This document shows positions 1-10,032 of a DNA stretch of 64,000 nucleotides, one piece after another. Position numbers and translations under genes: made by a program. How positions within the stretch are numbered: the first letter of the stretch is position 1; the number at the start of each line of letters is the position of its first letter. The stretch is from positions 268,001-332,000 of the forward strand of contig JAGUCH010000006.1 of NCBI GenBank assembly GCA_019096065.1. The letters are read 5' to 3'. Source of the DNA: Paracyclopina nana. Its lineage: Eukaryota > Arthropoda > Copepoda > Cyclopoida > Cyclopettidae. The notes beneath the pieces were generated by a model that saw only the letters and a program-made list of their open reading frames with translations, made no database searches and had not been told where the DNA came from.

Positions 1-275
1 TCAAGCTAAGCTAGGTTCTTTGAGGGCTAATACATCAGCATTATCTAAGTGATCTAAATCATCTTATATTTATACAAACCCAACAAAATTTCAGCTTAGC
101 TTGTATTCGATAATATGAAACTGGCCTTAACAGTGCATGTGAAAATATTTTTTTAAAAATGGAACATCTGAAAAAAATGCAATGAGCAAGGAAAAAATAC
201 AATATGTCAAAATGTAGCATGAAATCCCGGTTGACTTGATATCATGCGAGACTGGTTTTCCAAGTTTAAAGAGAA

Positions 276-532
276 TCCAGGGTATTAGGGCATCCAGGGT
301 GAAATGACATCCAGGGTGTATGATAGAGGATCCAGGGTGATGGGCATAAAAGGGTGAAATGGCATCCAGGGTGACAGGAGATACAGGGTGATAAGGGGAT
401 CCAGGGTGAAATGGCATCCAGGGTGAAAGGGCATCCAGGGTGACAGGGGATACAGGGTGATAGGCATCCAGGGTGATAGGGGATCCAGGGTGACAGGGGA
501 TACAGGGTGATAGGGCATCCAGGGTGAAAGAG
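276..532. repeat. Minisatellite, unit about 16-18 bp (core atccagggtga)
   Basis: The core atccagggtga recurs about 14 times, separated by 4-7 variable bases such as aatggc, caggggatac or taggc. Every phase is open on the minus strand, so it produces long meaningless reading frames rich in His, Pro and Ser. No splice or start context supports translation. Confidence 0.9.
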
Positions 533-959
533 CATGTTTTTCCCTTTTCAAATACTTTCTTGGATATGCAAATGCCTTGTTTTACGTGCCCGTCAGATCG
601 ACTTTAAGCCATCTTGAAAGTAAACAAGTCTAACTTTGGCTATTTAAAGTGCTCCACATTTTAGTCCTTTTGAGCAAAATCAAAAGTTAAATTTCATCTT
701 TTATCAAAGAAACGTCATGAAATATAGTTTGTTTTGAAACATGCGGAAAACCATGAGACTAAAAATAGCAAAAATTGCCTTAAAAAAGGCTGCTCGGTCC
801 CACGCTGAACTCGTCGAGTGGCAGTCAGCAACAGATTCACTTCTCCTTAAGACAATTTTTTCAATGCCTTTAAAGGGCATTCTTAATACATGAACAGGGC
901 ATAATTCTTGTGTAGTAGGTCGAGATATACTACTGTGACTTATCAAGCCACTACTCGTA
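533..959. other. Intergenic, nothing recognised
   Basis: AT-rich sequence between the minisatellite and the GC-rich insert. No coding pattern, splice-bounded exon or RNA gene was recognised on either strand. Confidence 0.5.
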
Positions 960-1173
960 TCTAGGCTACGTCAAGCGGGGACGGGCCTGGAGGCTAGCAG
1001 AGGTCAGTCTTTGGGCCGCAGACAACACGTGCCAATGCGGTGAATTTATTTCTTTTACTGATGATCACACTATACTACTCGTTATACTACCGCGCGCCCG
1101 AGGCGAGCGCGCGCAGCGAGCGGTCGACCCGTAGGCCGACACGCTCCCTGCTACATCACCCCACGCTAGAAGG
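960..1173. other. GC-rich 3' flank of the viral insert
   Basis: High-GC, CpG-rich sequence (for example the runs of gcgcgc around 1091-1115), continuous in composition with the viral fragment and unlike the AT-rich DNA on both sides. It probably belongs to the same insertion, as 3' untranslated or viral intergenic sequence. No further coding frame was recognised. Confidence 0.45.
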
Positions 1174-2291
1174 TTACTGTGTCCTCGCAGTGACGGATTG
1201 AGTCAGGTCTAGCAGGGAGCCTCGAGGGGGACCCTCCATGGCGGGAGCGCTGGGCTGGGTCCCATTCGCGTCAACCACGCGTGCCTGGGGAAGTGTCTGC
1301 TGCAGGACCCCGTATAGATCCGTGTATTGCTGGTGAATCGTACGGATCTGGGCCTGGAGGTCCTGATATGCTTGGGTCTCCTTGTCAGGCCGCGTCCACC
1401 GGCGGAGAGCCTTGAGGGGCGATGTCGACTTGTCCGGGGCATCCAAAGGGTCTTTCTCTCCCGTTTCCGAACCATCTTGCACGGTGAAGTCGCTGAGCTC
1501 GGTGGCCGCTCGTTCTCGGTGGTCTCGCTTCCAGCGGGGTCGGCGCCGGAAATCCGGGTGGCCATCATCCTCATCGTCGTCGCCAGGGAACAAGGGTCCG
1601 TCGTTACCCAGGTTGGCTACCATGCGCCAGGGGAGTTCGACAGCCATGAAGGCAGTGTGCCACAGGCCATACATCAACCACCACCCAAGCCCTCGGCGGC
1701 GATACAGGATAATCATACGGATGATAGAGCCTAGGATGATCTTGATGAGGCCCAGGATCACCAAACCTGCGGTCATGTAGCTCCAGTATTTCCCCACGGT
1801 CGAAAAGAAAGGGATGAGGGCGTTGCCCACCTGGTCAACCATCATGTCGACCAGAGGGTGGTGGCCCCCGATCCGCGTGCGAAGCCGTTCCTTAGAACGT
1901 TGGACGTCAGAGTGGTGACCACGGCCTCGCGCGCGTGGTACAGCTGCAGGTAGAGGGCGTGCTCGGCCTGCTGCTGGGCGGAGTAGATACCGCCTCCTAG
2001 GCCCCGACCAATCTCGTAGGGGCGTCCATGTTGTCGATCGGAGGTGGGGTCCAATTGCGATGGCGGCGTGCAGGAGTGGATGCTAGGAGTAGCGCACATC
2101 CAGTGTCCCTGGATCCTCCACTTCACAGGCGTGATGGCGTCGCAGGGTATGATGCTGGGCCGGTCCACCAAGATGAAGGAGAGGGGATCCGCGAACCGGG
2201 AATGGTTCCCGACCAACACGGGGATCTCCTGCGTGCAGTTAGGGAAGGCACGCATCATGGCCTGCATCGGGTAGCAGCTGGTGATGTAGGT
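1174..2291 (-). pseudogene. Endogenous viral glycoprotein fragment (chuvirus-type), C-terminal part, frame-broken
   Basis: Two minus-strand reading frames touch. The upstream one (2267 to 1842, open back to about 2291) encodes a Cys-containing ectodomain segment including CTQEIPV, FADPLS and ITPVKW. The downstream one (1845 to 1174) encodes a membrane segment (about residues 21-48), a second hydrophobic stretch, an acidic GDDDEDDG patch and a charged tail. The order (conserved Cys/Trp ectodomain, anchor, long cytoplasmic tail) and the motifs resemble the C-terminal end of Jingchuvirales glycoproteins, which are also found as envelope genes in some arthropod BEL/Pao elements. The two parts are in different frames and overlap by 4 nt, which is best read as a frameshift in one old gene. 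The N-terminal, polymerase and nucleoprotein regions are missing. The insert, with flank 960-1173, is much more GC-rich than its surroundings. Family assignment is from motif memory only. Confidence 0.6.
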
Positions 2292-2663
2292 CTAAGAAAG
2301 GCCAAAACATTAAATGGGTTTTCTGTGTTTTTTCCTACTCTCACTTTTGCTTTTCACTCATGCCCATCCTTTTTTTCTCAAGAATAAGAAAATTTAGTCA
2401 AAGATTCACCTTCAGAGCAAACTGGCCTTTCAACAAATGCTGATTTCAGAAGTAAAGACAAAATTGTCAAGGCAAATTTTCTCAAGGGCATTTTGCAAAA
2501 AAGTGATTTTCTGTGTGTTTGCTCCTCTCACTTTTGATTTTTACTCATACCCGTCAAGCTACTCGCTTATGTAGGATTTTTGCTTGAAAATTAGTGCTGT
2601 AAAGTAGAGATGTTGATTTTTCCAATCATACCACAATTAGTTATACTTATTTCTTTCACTTAG
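2292..2663. other. AT-rich spacer upstream of the RING-PX-BAR gene
   Basis: No coding exon was recognised. It contains two similar stretches at about 2323-2352 and 2510-2539 (both with ttttctgtgt, ctcactttt and tactcat), a short degenerate direct repeat. Its right end is a good plus-strand splice acceptor (ttctttcacttag, ending at 2663), so part of it may be an intron of the following gene. Confidence 0.4.
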
Positions 2664-2687
2664 ACTGATGCCAAAATCAATGAATTG

Positions 2688-4460
2688 ATGAACACTCTGG
2701 AATGCCCGGTTTGCTTGGATACAGCTGATTCTCCACCCATTTACCAATGTCCTGAAGGTCACTTACTTTGCAAGCAATGCAACCAAAGGCTCAATGATTG
2801 CCCACAATGTGGCCATGCTTTGATGAACTCTCGAAATCGGATTGCTGAAGACTTGGCCATGAAACTTCAAGTAAGCAGTGGAAAATACATATTTCAAAAT
2901 GTATCGCTACTTTTTGTATTTTAGCTATTGAATGGAGGTGCAAGTGGAGTTGTGGGCGGGCAGAAGATATCTATAGCTGTTTCAGAGCCTTTCAAGACCA
3001 GGAAAGGCTTGTTCAAGTCAGTGGTGTACACCATTTTGACGAGGTATGGAGGCGAACGGTCAGGCCAGATTGGCGGCAACAGCCATTACAGCGTCACCCG
3101 TACGTATTCGCAAATCGAGCAGCTGTATGAGTTCCTTTTGCTCACCTACAAAAAAGATGGCGTCATTGTTCCACCTCCACCGCAAAAGAACAGCCTCGGC
3201 TTCATTGAGAATTCATCCTCCATCAATGGCAAAGATTTGTCAGCCTCAACTGCTTCCAGAGCCATTGATAAAAAGTGTGTGGCCCTGGACAGATACATGA
3301 AGAGGCTGGCCAGGCATCCAGTGGTGAGGAAGGATGCCATGTTCCGGTCATTTATTCAGGAAAAGGAAGTGAAAAAGTCTCTGAAGCCCATGGTCACCTT
3401 CAAAGGAGCCATGGCTGGTATGAAGGCCAAAATGGCGGTTTTCAGGTCAAGAATCGCAGTGACAGAGAAGGATCCTTGGTTCCAGGTGAAGTTGTTTTTT
3501 TTTTTGGCTGAGTAGCTTTTTCAAAACAAATTTGAAAGTAATGAGACTTGGTTGTCCTCTTGTGATTTTGTTTTCAGTCCTCCAGACTGAAATGTGATCT
3601 CACAGGAATACGCTTGAATACATTTTGCATTTTGACGATACTTTTTGTTCATGTTGTAAGATACATTTTTTGGCTTTTCAATTAAGTCTTAATTTTTTAA
3701 ATGAAATTAACCCTAGATTTAGATGGTTCGCTGAAATGCATTGAAAATGTTTGATTTTCAGACAAGGCATGGGCAATTGAGGTCTCTGTTGAACCAAATG
3801 AATGAAATGCACAAAAACTTGCGTGGCATGGCTAAATTAAAGCACCAATTGCACGAAGAATCGGACGAGTTCAGGCGAGATTTGGTGCTTCTATTAGTTG
3901 GAAGATCCACAGTGAAGGAGAACGACTTTGGCCACATCATTGATCAAGTGGTTGATGCCCAACGAGTGATGTCTTCAATTTACTACGAGCAAGCCAATGC
4001 TGATGACCACATTGTGCAAATATCAGGAGATTACGCCCAAATGATTGCATCTGCTCAGGATGTGCTTGCAAGGAGGAGAAAGGTGCAAATGGACCTGGAG
4101 AAAGCCACCAAAAAGTCCGCCAAAAAGGGCTCAAAAGCATCCAGCAAAAAGGAGGAGGAAGACTCTTCACAAGCTCCAGTTGTGGAGCTGAAGGATCCCA
4201 ATGACGACTTGGAGGCCATTCAGGCCAAATTCGACAGAATCACCCAAACTGTGAGAAGAGAACTGGAGCATTTTGACTATGTCATGAGGGAGGAGTTTGA
4301 GAAAGCTTTTGCAGCCTACAATGCAACTTATTGGAGCTCTCTGAACAAAACCAAAAGTATTGACATTGCTAATGCAAAATCTGAATTTAATCAAAGGCCC
4401 TCGTCATCTGTCGAGGCCATCGAGTATGAGGAAATGGCTGCTGTCTCCTACCACATTTGA
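2688..4460 (+). CDS. RING finger plus PX-BAR sorting nexin (SNX1/2-type) fusion
   Basis: Exons 2664-2870, 2925-3485 and 3762-4460 (stop TGA) join in phase 0 with GT-AG introns of 54 and 276 bp. From ATG 2688 the product is about 480 residues. Residues 6-41 form a C3HC4 RING (Cys 6, 9, 21, His 25, Cys 28, 31, 38, 41), Siah-like in spacing. A PX domain follows at about residues 68-185 with a VPPPP loop and then LDRYMKRL, as in SNX1/2. The last exon is a long coiled BAR region ending near residue 480. PX-BAR nexins bind endosomal phosphoinositides and curve membranes for retromer sorting; a RING would add ubiquitin-ligase activity, which is inference. An in-frame TAG sits at 2661-2663 and an acceptor ends there, so an upstream exon may exist; ATG 2688 is the first in-frame Met. 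A plus-strand AATAAA lies at 4588-4593. The usual SNX1/2 N-terminal region is not seen. Confidence 0.85.
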
Positions 4461-4595
4461 AAAGGCTTTTTAAATGGTCATTGTCTCATTTGAGCAGCCG
4501 CCCTCATCCATATGCCCATGATCATGATCATGGCTGTGCCCAGCTAAATAGTGTTAAAAAAATATTGTTGAGATTTTAAAAAAGAAGAATAAATA

Positions 4596-6195
4596 TTAGC
4601 ATTGATTACCCAAGAGTTCAATGGTCATCATGACACTGAATCCCAGAATGACGAAAAACCACTGGGCCAGGCCTGACACACTTTTCGACCTTTCTCTCTC
4701 GAGGACCTCGAAAACGACCACATAAATGATGGTTCCCCCTGCCAAAGCTTGCAAAATGGCCACCGAGAGAAAATAGGCTGTGCCACTCTCCATGTTGGCA
4801 GTGATGGCAATTCCTATGCCAATGCCAACCGGAGAGATGAGGGCAAAAACGAGCATATACACAGAGTATATGAGAAGCCTCGTTTTGGCCTGGAAAAGCT
4901 CGAGGCCCACACAAAATGAGATGACATACTTATGAGTAGCCACAGCTAGAAAAGATAGAAAAGATGAACGCATAATGAAAAAATGTCGAGAAGTGTATTC
5001 CTTTGCACTCTGATTTCAGTTTCAGATACTGAAAACAAAACTGCAAGGTGGCAACCGAGTCTCATTAATCTGTCATTTGATTTGACTTTGGAGCTTCGAC
5101 AAAAAAACACAGCAATAAAAACATCGTCAAATACGAAGAAGTTGATAAGAAATATTACCTGCGAATAGCATCCATACGTCATAGGCCTCGTTTTCAAGGC
5201 CTACAGCAAGGCCTTCGAATACTGCATGAAACGATAATGCGAGCACAGTGAAAAAGTCCCTCAGTGAACTTTTGGTCGGATTGTTCCCCATCCCTTCTTG
5301 GTCACATGAGAAATTTGTGGTTGATGTCGACTCTGTTCTTATGGAGGATCCAGCTATTACGTTATTTGGAGGTGGGCTCTGGTGCCTATGTCCATTTGAG
5401 GAGGAGCTATCGAATTTGACAAAATTGAAAGTTTTGTAATTGGGCTGGGAGAGAAATTCTCTGGAAGCTGGAGTTGAAACTGTCCTTCGTCTCCGAGTCT
5501 CACTAATGGATCCTTTAATGAAAATTGTATTTTTTTAAAAAAAAAAAAAAAGAAAAAGTTGCACTTTGACCCACCCCTTGGACTTTGGCACTGCTGTACA
5601 TCAATCAAGCCAGCCTCGCAGGCTTGAGAGTGAATGCTAAAAGCCCTGCAATAACAAAAAGTAAACATGCATTTATATACACATTGCATTGATATTAACC
5701 TGTGAGCTTGTATGGTTTCATCATGGTGATGGTGCACTGAAGAATCCAGGAAAAAGTGGACACTCTCCTCAATCAAGTAGATCAAAAAGAATCCAGCACA
5801 GAGCAAAATTTCAGCCACTGGAGCTCCCTCAAAATCCACCTTGGAATTCTCCAGATTCTCCCTCACCTGCAAAAATTCAAAAAATCAACTTTATTCAAAT
5901 TCAGTTTTGAAGACTGAAAGTGAAAGTTGACCATTAAGAAGATATTTGATTAGAACTTAAAAAAAAATTTAAAGAGGAATTTAGTTTAAATTACCTCTGG
6001 CAGCATATGGATCAATGAGGTGGCAAAAAGCACCCCACCTCCAAAGCAGAGCAGAATGGAGGTCAACGTTCTCTTCCAATGGTGCTCATTTTCAGACATG
6101 AACAATTTGCCAATTTTGAGTGGCAAAAAGCCGAGAAGGAGAGAGCCCAAGCCCAAGAGGAGCATTGTTATGATTTTCGCAGTTTCAGCCTCCAT
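4596..6195 (-). CDS. ZIP family zinc transporter (SLC39A1-3-like)
   Basis: Five exons: 6195-5995, 5866-5700, 5645-5575, 5512-5159 and 4945-4596 (stop TAA). Introns are GT-AG (128, 54, 62 and 213 bp) and all phases agree, giving 380 residues. Residues 1-67 hold TM1-TM2 (LCFGGGVLFATSLIHMLPE). TM3 precedes a His-rich HHHH stretch at 112-115. A long Ser/Arg-rich cytosolic loop spans about 123-230. TM4 contains the metal-site signature ALSFHAVFEGLAVGLE (His 242, Glu 246). TM5 has HKYVISFCVGLEL, and TM6-TM8 end in a short tail. ZIP proteins move Zn2+ into the cytosol across the plasma or endosomal membrane. The start is ATG 6195; ten further codons upstream are open but lack a better start. The gene is convergent with the RING-PX-BAR gene, with only 135 bp between the stops, so the 3' ends probably overlap. 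Confidence 0.93.
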
Positions 6196-7020
6196 TTTAC
6201 TGCTGCTGACTCGCGCAGAGATGAACACGCTATTAACTGCTGAGCAAACTCAAACAATACAGAAAAAGTGCTTATCTAATAATGTAGTACTGGGCGTCTC
6301 GGCAAGCGAGTGTCATAACTCATAATTCCCCATAAAAACCAGAATCTGGGATTATCTTATCCGGATTTTGAGGTATGACTCTGCACTCTGTATTTGGATG
6401 TGTGTAAACTGGAATATTTTCAACAATCAGGAAAACGTCGTCTCTATATTTACAGTATTTTGAAGTGCAAATAGAACCTAGTTTTTGTTCTCTGCTTTCA
6501 AACATACAAAAAAGCTGGTTTTTGCTACAAAAGCCATAAAGTGCAAATGATAAATAGAGGTTTTTTTGCATGTAAAGTTGGGTGATTGCATTTCCTTTTG
6601 TTACGTATTTTTCTGCGATCAGAAAAATAGAATTAATTCATTAATAAAACGAGGAGCAGATAAGAAAACTGAAGACTGTATTGTTTCTCCTGGAAAAGGG
6701 CAAAAAATGAAAAATTACATAACTTTGCTGAGACAGGGTAATTGGTACATGTCAGCTGCCCTAATCTCATTTTCGGTGTAATTATTGAACATTTCAGTGG
6801 GATTTGCTTTAGAGATAACGACAAATCCGTCATTGCATATTTGATTATCTTCACATGCAGAATAATTCCTCATTATGCAACTCTGAGGAGTGATTAGTCC
6901 ACGAAATACACCTTGACATCAAAGGCTGCTGTATTTGGCATATTTTCTGTATTTGGCATATTTCCGTCCAACTTCCTGCATTACAGCTAAAATGTGGAGC
7001 CAAAAGGGAATTGTTGGCAG
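6196..7020. other. Intergenic or intronic spacer
   Basis: AT-rich sequence between the ZIP start (minus) and the syntaxin-like exon (plus). It would be the place for the missing upstream exons of the latter, but no SNARE heptad pattern was found on the plus strand. It ends in the splice acceptor ttgttggcag at 7020. Confidence 0.4.
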
Positions 7021-7183
7021 AATTGAGGTCAAAGTGCAAAACGGATGTTCGAATGTGGAAAAGTCTGCAGACTTGATACAAAAGGCCAAAAAAGCCAAAA
7101 CAAAGAAGATTTTCATGTATGCAGCAATAACTTTGATTATTGTCATTGTTGGAATTACTTTACTGTTAATTTTGTTGCTTTAG
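7021..7183 (+). CDS. Syntaxin-like C-terminal exon, orphan
   Basis: The frame after the acceptor at 7019-7020 (phase 2 entry) reads IEVKVQNGCSNVEKSADL, then a Lys-rich stretch (KAKKAKTKK), then a hydrophobic anchor of about 20 residues, then TAG at 7181-7183. This matches the end of a t-SNARE: last heptads, a basic juxtamembrane linker and a C-terminal tail anchor, as in syntaxins. The upstream Habc and SNARE-core exons were not found within the window, so it may be the last exon of a gene whose other exons I could not recognise, or a relic. No AATAAA is obvious just downstream. Function in vesicle fusion is therefore only a family inference. Confidence 0.5.
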
Positions 7184-7339
7184 TAAAAACCGTGTTTATT
7201 ACATATGACGCAAAGTAATTTTCGCATGTATAGTTCAGTTTACCAATGCAGTTTATACACCGCGCTTACATAAAATATTAATGACATTTTACAGTGTGAC
7301 AGGGACAGTAAAGAATACTATAAATATTCATTTTTATGT
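7184..7339. other. AT-rich spacer
   Basis: No gene or repeat was recognised between the syntaxin-like stop and the dispersed repeat. Confidence 0.4.
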
Positions 7340-7570
7340 CCCGCTGAAGAATATAAAGTAGGGCTGTTAAAGAGAACAGAGAGGATTTTAAAACAGAGAA
7401 ACACGAGTTAAGCTTTCATAGCCCGAGCCTGCGAGGGATGTAACTTTACGATTGTTGCTACACTTTATATCCCCGCGGCCGAATTGTTTAGAAAGAACTG
7501 TGACATAAAAAAGCTGTGTCGCATCAGAAAAATGAATTTTAACACGCTGAAAGCGATTTTAAAAATGTAA
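7340..7570. repeat. Dispersed repeat, copy 1 (core agcccgagcctgcgagg)
   Basis: Two sub-blocks are shared with the 62.8-63.6 kb locus: an ataaagtaggg...gattttaaaa block ending in agcccgagcctgcgaggg (about 7355-7440), and a tagaaagaactgtga block running into ttttaacacg (about 7488-7547). Here the blocks are about 50 bp apart; at 62.8-63.6 kb about 600 bp separate them. Probably a non-autonomous transposon family. Confidence 0.6.
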
Positions 7571-7784
7571 ACAGGTATTTCAACCCCAACGCCAATTTCG
7601 CTATAAGCACAATCTTGCAAGGCAAAGTTACAAAGGCTCGTTCTCAACACTGATTTTGAAGTAATGTTTACTCTTTGGTTTTTTTATTATGTACGTATTT
7701 GAAAAAGCTTCAAAAGGGCTTTTAAAATTAAATAAATGGTTAAAATGAAAAAATGGCAACTATCAGAAATGTTCAATACAGTAA

Positions 7785-7955
7785 GTTACCGCAAGAAGCA
7801 AAGCAAAGCTCAAAACATTCAATGCAAAGCAATGTTTGGCGAAAATAAGCAAAGCAAACCAGTTATATATCTCAACATTTAATGTAAGCAGCTGTTTGAA
7901 ATGCTGAGCGTTTGCTTACCTTTTCAGAGCTTTGCTTTGCTTCTTGCAAGGTAAC
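7785..7955. mobile_element. Short hairpin/MITE-like element with 27-29 bp inverted ends
   Basis: The left end at 7785-7811 (gttaccgcaagaagcaaagc and on to ctc) is the inverted complement of 7927-7955, with a 2-nt difference after gttacc. The 171-bp unit has no coding capacity. Internal sequence also repeats AGCAAAGC motifs. No convincing target-site duplication is visible, so the family is not assigned. Confidence 0.65.
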
Positions 7956-8024
7956 ATGAGACCGACCTTGGCTGTATAAGGCAAAGAATTCTGCAAGCTG
8001 GCACAAAATTATCAGATTTCAAAT

Positions 8025-9872
8025 ATGGAGGAGCAAAATGGAGGCATTGTTTGGCAGAGTTTAGCTCACCATTTCAAGGGCCAGCTGGTAGAAATGAGCG
8101 AGGACAATCATGCATTGGGTGAGAATAACCAGTTCAACTCCAGCATTGTCCCTTTGGTGCTGCGTCTGGAGGCAAGACAAGTGTTTGCCCTCTGCAAGCA
8201 ACCCTTGAGCTGGCAAAAGAAGTTGAACCAGGAAAACAGGCCTTTTTTCAGGGAAACCTTCTGGTATTCCCAGGTTATTCCTGGGCTGAAGAAAACCTAC
8301 CCTGAAATCCTGGATTTGTCACCACCTTGCTTCTACTGCAGCCATTCTTCAAATGACCCTAACAGGTTTGTCATAATCTCTAATAAATATTGATTGTTTA
8401 CCATTTTTGTGCTTTTTCAGGGAAGATGATGATGATGGGCTGATAATTTTGCAGAATATGAGCAAATCTCCACTTGAGTTGGGAACTTCCAAAATGGCGT
8501 GCATGGACCAGGCCAACATCGTTGATCCCCAGAGTGCCAAAATGATGCTTGAAACCCTGGCCACGTTCCATGGGATTTGGCTCGAATGGATGAACAAGAA
8601 AGATCCGGAAGTCATTGGAGGCTTCCAAAGAGAAGAATTGTTGGCAGAGTTTGGTCAAGAAATCAAAACTTGGGCTATGAGCCAACCCATTGAAATGCTC
8701 ACGTAAGTTCAATTTGCTTTTGGGCTTGAACGATATTTTGGCAAAATATTATGCTCAAATGGCTTGCAAAAGCATGTTTTGACCGATTTGTCCGGATTTG
8801 TTGGCCACAATTGCTTTCAGTTTCTTCAAGCAAAAAACTTGTCGAACTCTCAAGCCTTTTGAACTTCCTTTTCATATAGCGATGTTTCTTAAATTGTACT
8901 TTATTATGACATCCGGTTATATACAAGCATTTTTTATCTTGGACCAGTGAATGTAATTAAATAAAAGTCTTTAATACAACATTTGATATTTAGCACAATG
9001 GCGAATATTGGCAAAATGTTAGCGCCACACAACCAATTGAAAAAGGCTTGAATATTCATTCAGATTATCCCTTGCAGATTCATCGAGCTAATTCTGCCCC
9101 CAAATCTGGAAAAATGGGCACATGTATGCTTTCACAAGCTGTTTTCACATAATATTTGGCCATAATATCGTCACTTTAAAAAACCACGCAAAACGTTTTC
9201 AATTGTTTCACAGGGCAATTAGGAAGCTTCAATCTTCGATGGAGGCTCCAAAAGAGGCTTCCACAGCTATTCGCAAAATTGATATTGAAAAAGTGATGCG
9301 AGGTTGCAACCTCTGTTGGTTCCAATCCGGAATGGAAACTTCCAGAATCAAGACAATGTGCCATGGTGACTTTTGGCTGAGCAACATTCTCATGAGTGAA
9401 GAAAGGTCCCAAGTAAGCGCAAAACTTTATGCAAATAATAATTTTTATATAATTTTGAGCATATTTTAAGGTTTTGCTGATTGACTTCCAACTGATGAGC
9501 CCAGCTCATCCAGCTCGAGACATTTGGTACTTTATTTACTCAGCCACAGACTCCAAATGGAGGAAGGCTCATTTGGAGCCTTGCTTAGAGGCTTACTTCG
9601 CTACTTTTGCTGCCTACCTGAAAAGAGCTGAGATTGACATGAGTTATGCTGAGTTTCGTGCTGAGCTCGAAGAACGCAGAGGATTTGGCATCGGCTTTGG
9701 AACTCAGCTCTTGACTTTGGTTCTCAGCCCGAAACGCATAAGTGAATTTGACACCTTGGATAATTACTTCAAGTGGAGAAATGAAGAATTCTCTCGGCCT
9801 TTGAAAAAAGGCCAAGAAAGGCTGAACGAGCTCAAACTAAGATTGCTTGACATCTTTTCAGACATTTGCTAA
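8025..9872 (+). CDS. CHK/EcKinase-type small-molecule kinase-like protein
   Basis: Exons 8025-8365, 8421-8702, about 9078-9123, about 9214-9412 and 9471-9872 (stop TAA). The product is about 420 residues. The catalytic-loop motif CHGDFWLSNILM lies at the end of exon 4, and the metal-binding motif IDFQ (DFG equivalent) at the start of exon 5, followed by a typical ARDIWYFI segment. This is the CHK kinase-like/EcKinase (DUF1679) pattern of the choline/ecdysteroid kinase superfamily, which phosphorylates small alcohols or steroids in the cytosol. The substrate cannot be named. All introns are GT-AG, but the exon 3-4 junction does not keep frame with the strongest sites. It works if exon 3 extends to a weak donor near 9139, or if exon 4 starts later. 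AATAAA at 9872-9877 overlaps the stop codon. Confidence 0.8.
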
Positions 9873-9934
9873 ATAAAACTCATTTTGGCTAAGTTGGATT
9901 AAAAAGTAACGTCGCGCTTTTGGCCATTCTTTAT

Positions 9935-10032
9935 CTATTTCTAAATAAAGCGGGAGAGTAAAAGATGGCCGTTGAATACAAGAAAGCGGATTTTAAACCT
10001 AGTAAAGCTTTTCCAGCCCGAGCCAGCGAGGA
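9935..10032. repeat. Dispersed repeat, diverged copy 2
   Basis: The block aataaagcgggagagtaaaa ... gcggattttaaa ... ccagcccgagccagcgagga matches the first sub-block of the repeats at 7.36 kb and 62.8 kb. It lies just downstream of the kinase gene; the second sub-block is not present. Confidence 0.5.

Noticed and set aside
1327..1780. Plus-strand Arg/Ser-rich frames in the GC-rich island
   Set aside because: Shadows of the minus-strand viral glycoprotein fragment. High GC reduces stop codons on both strands.
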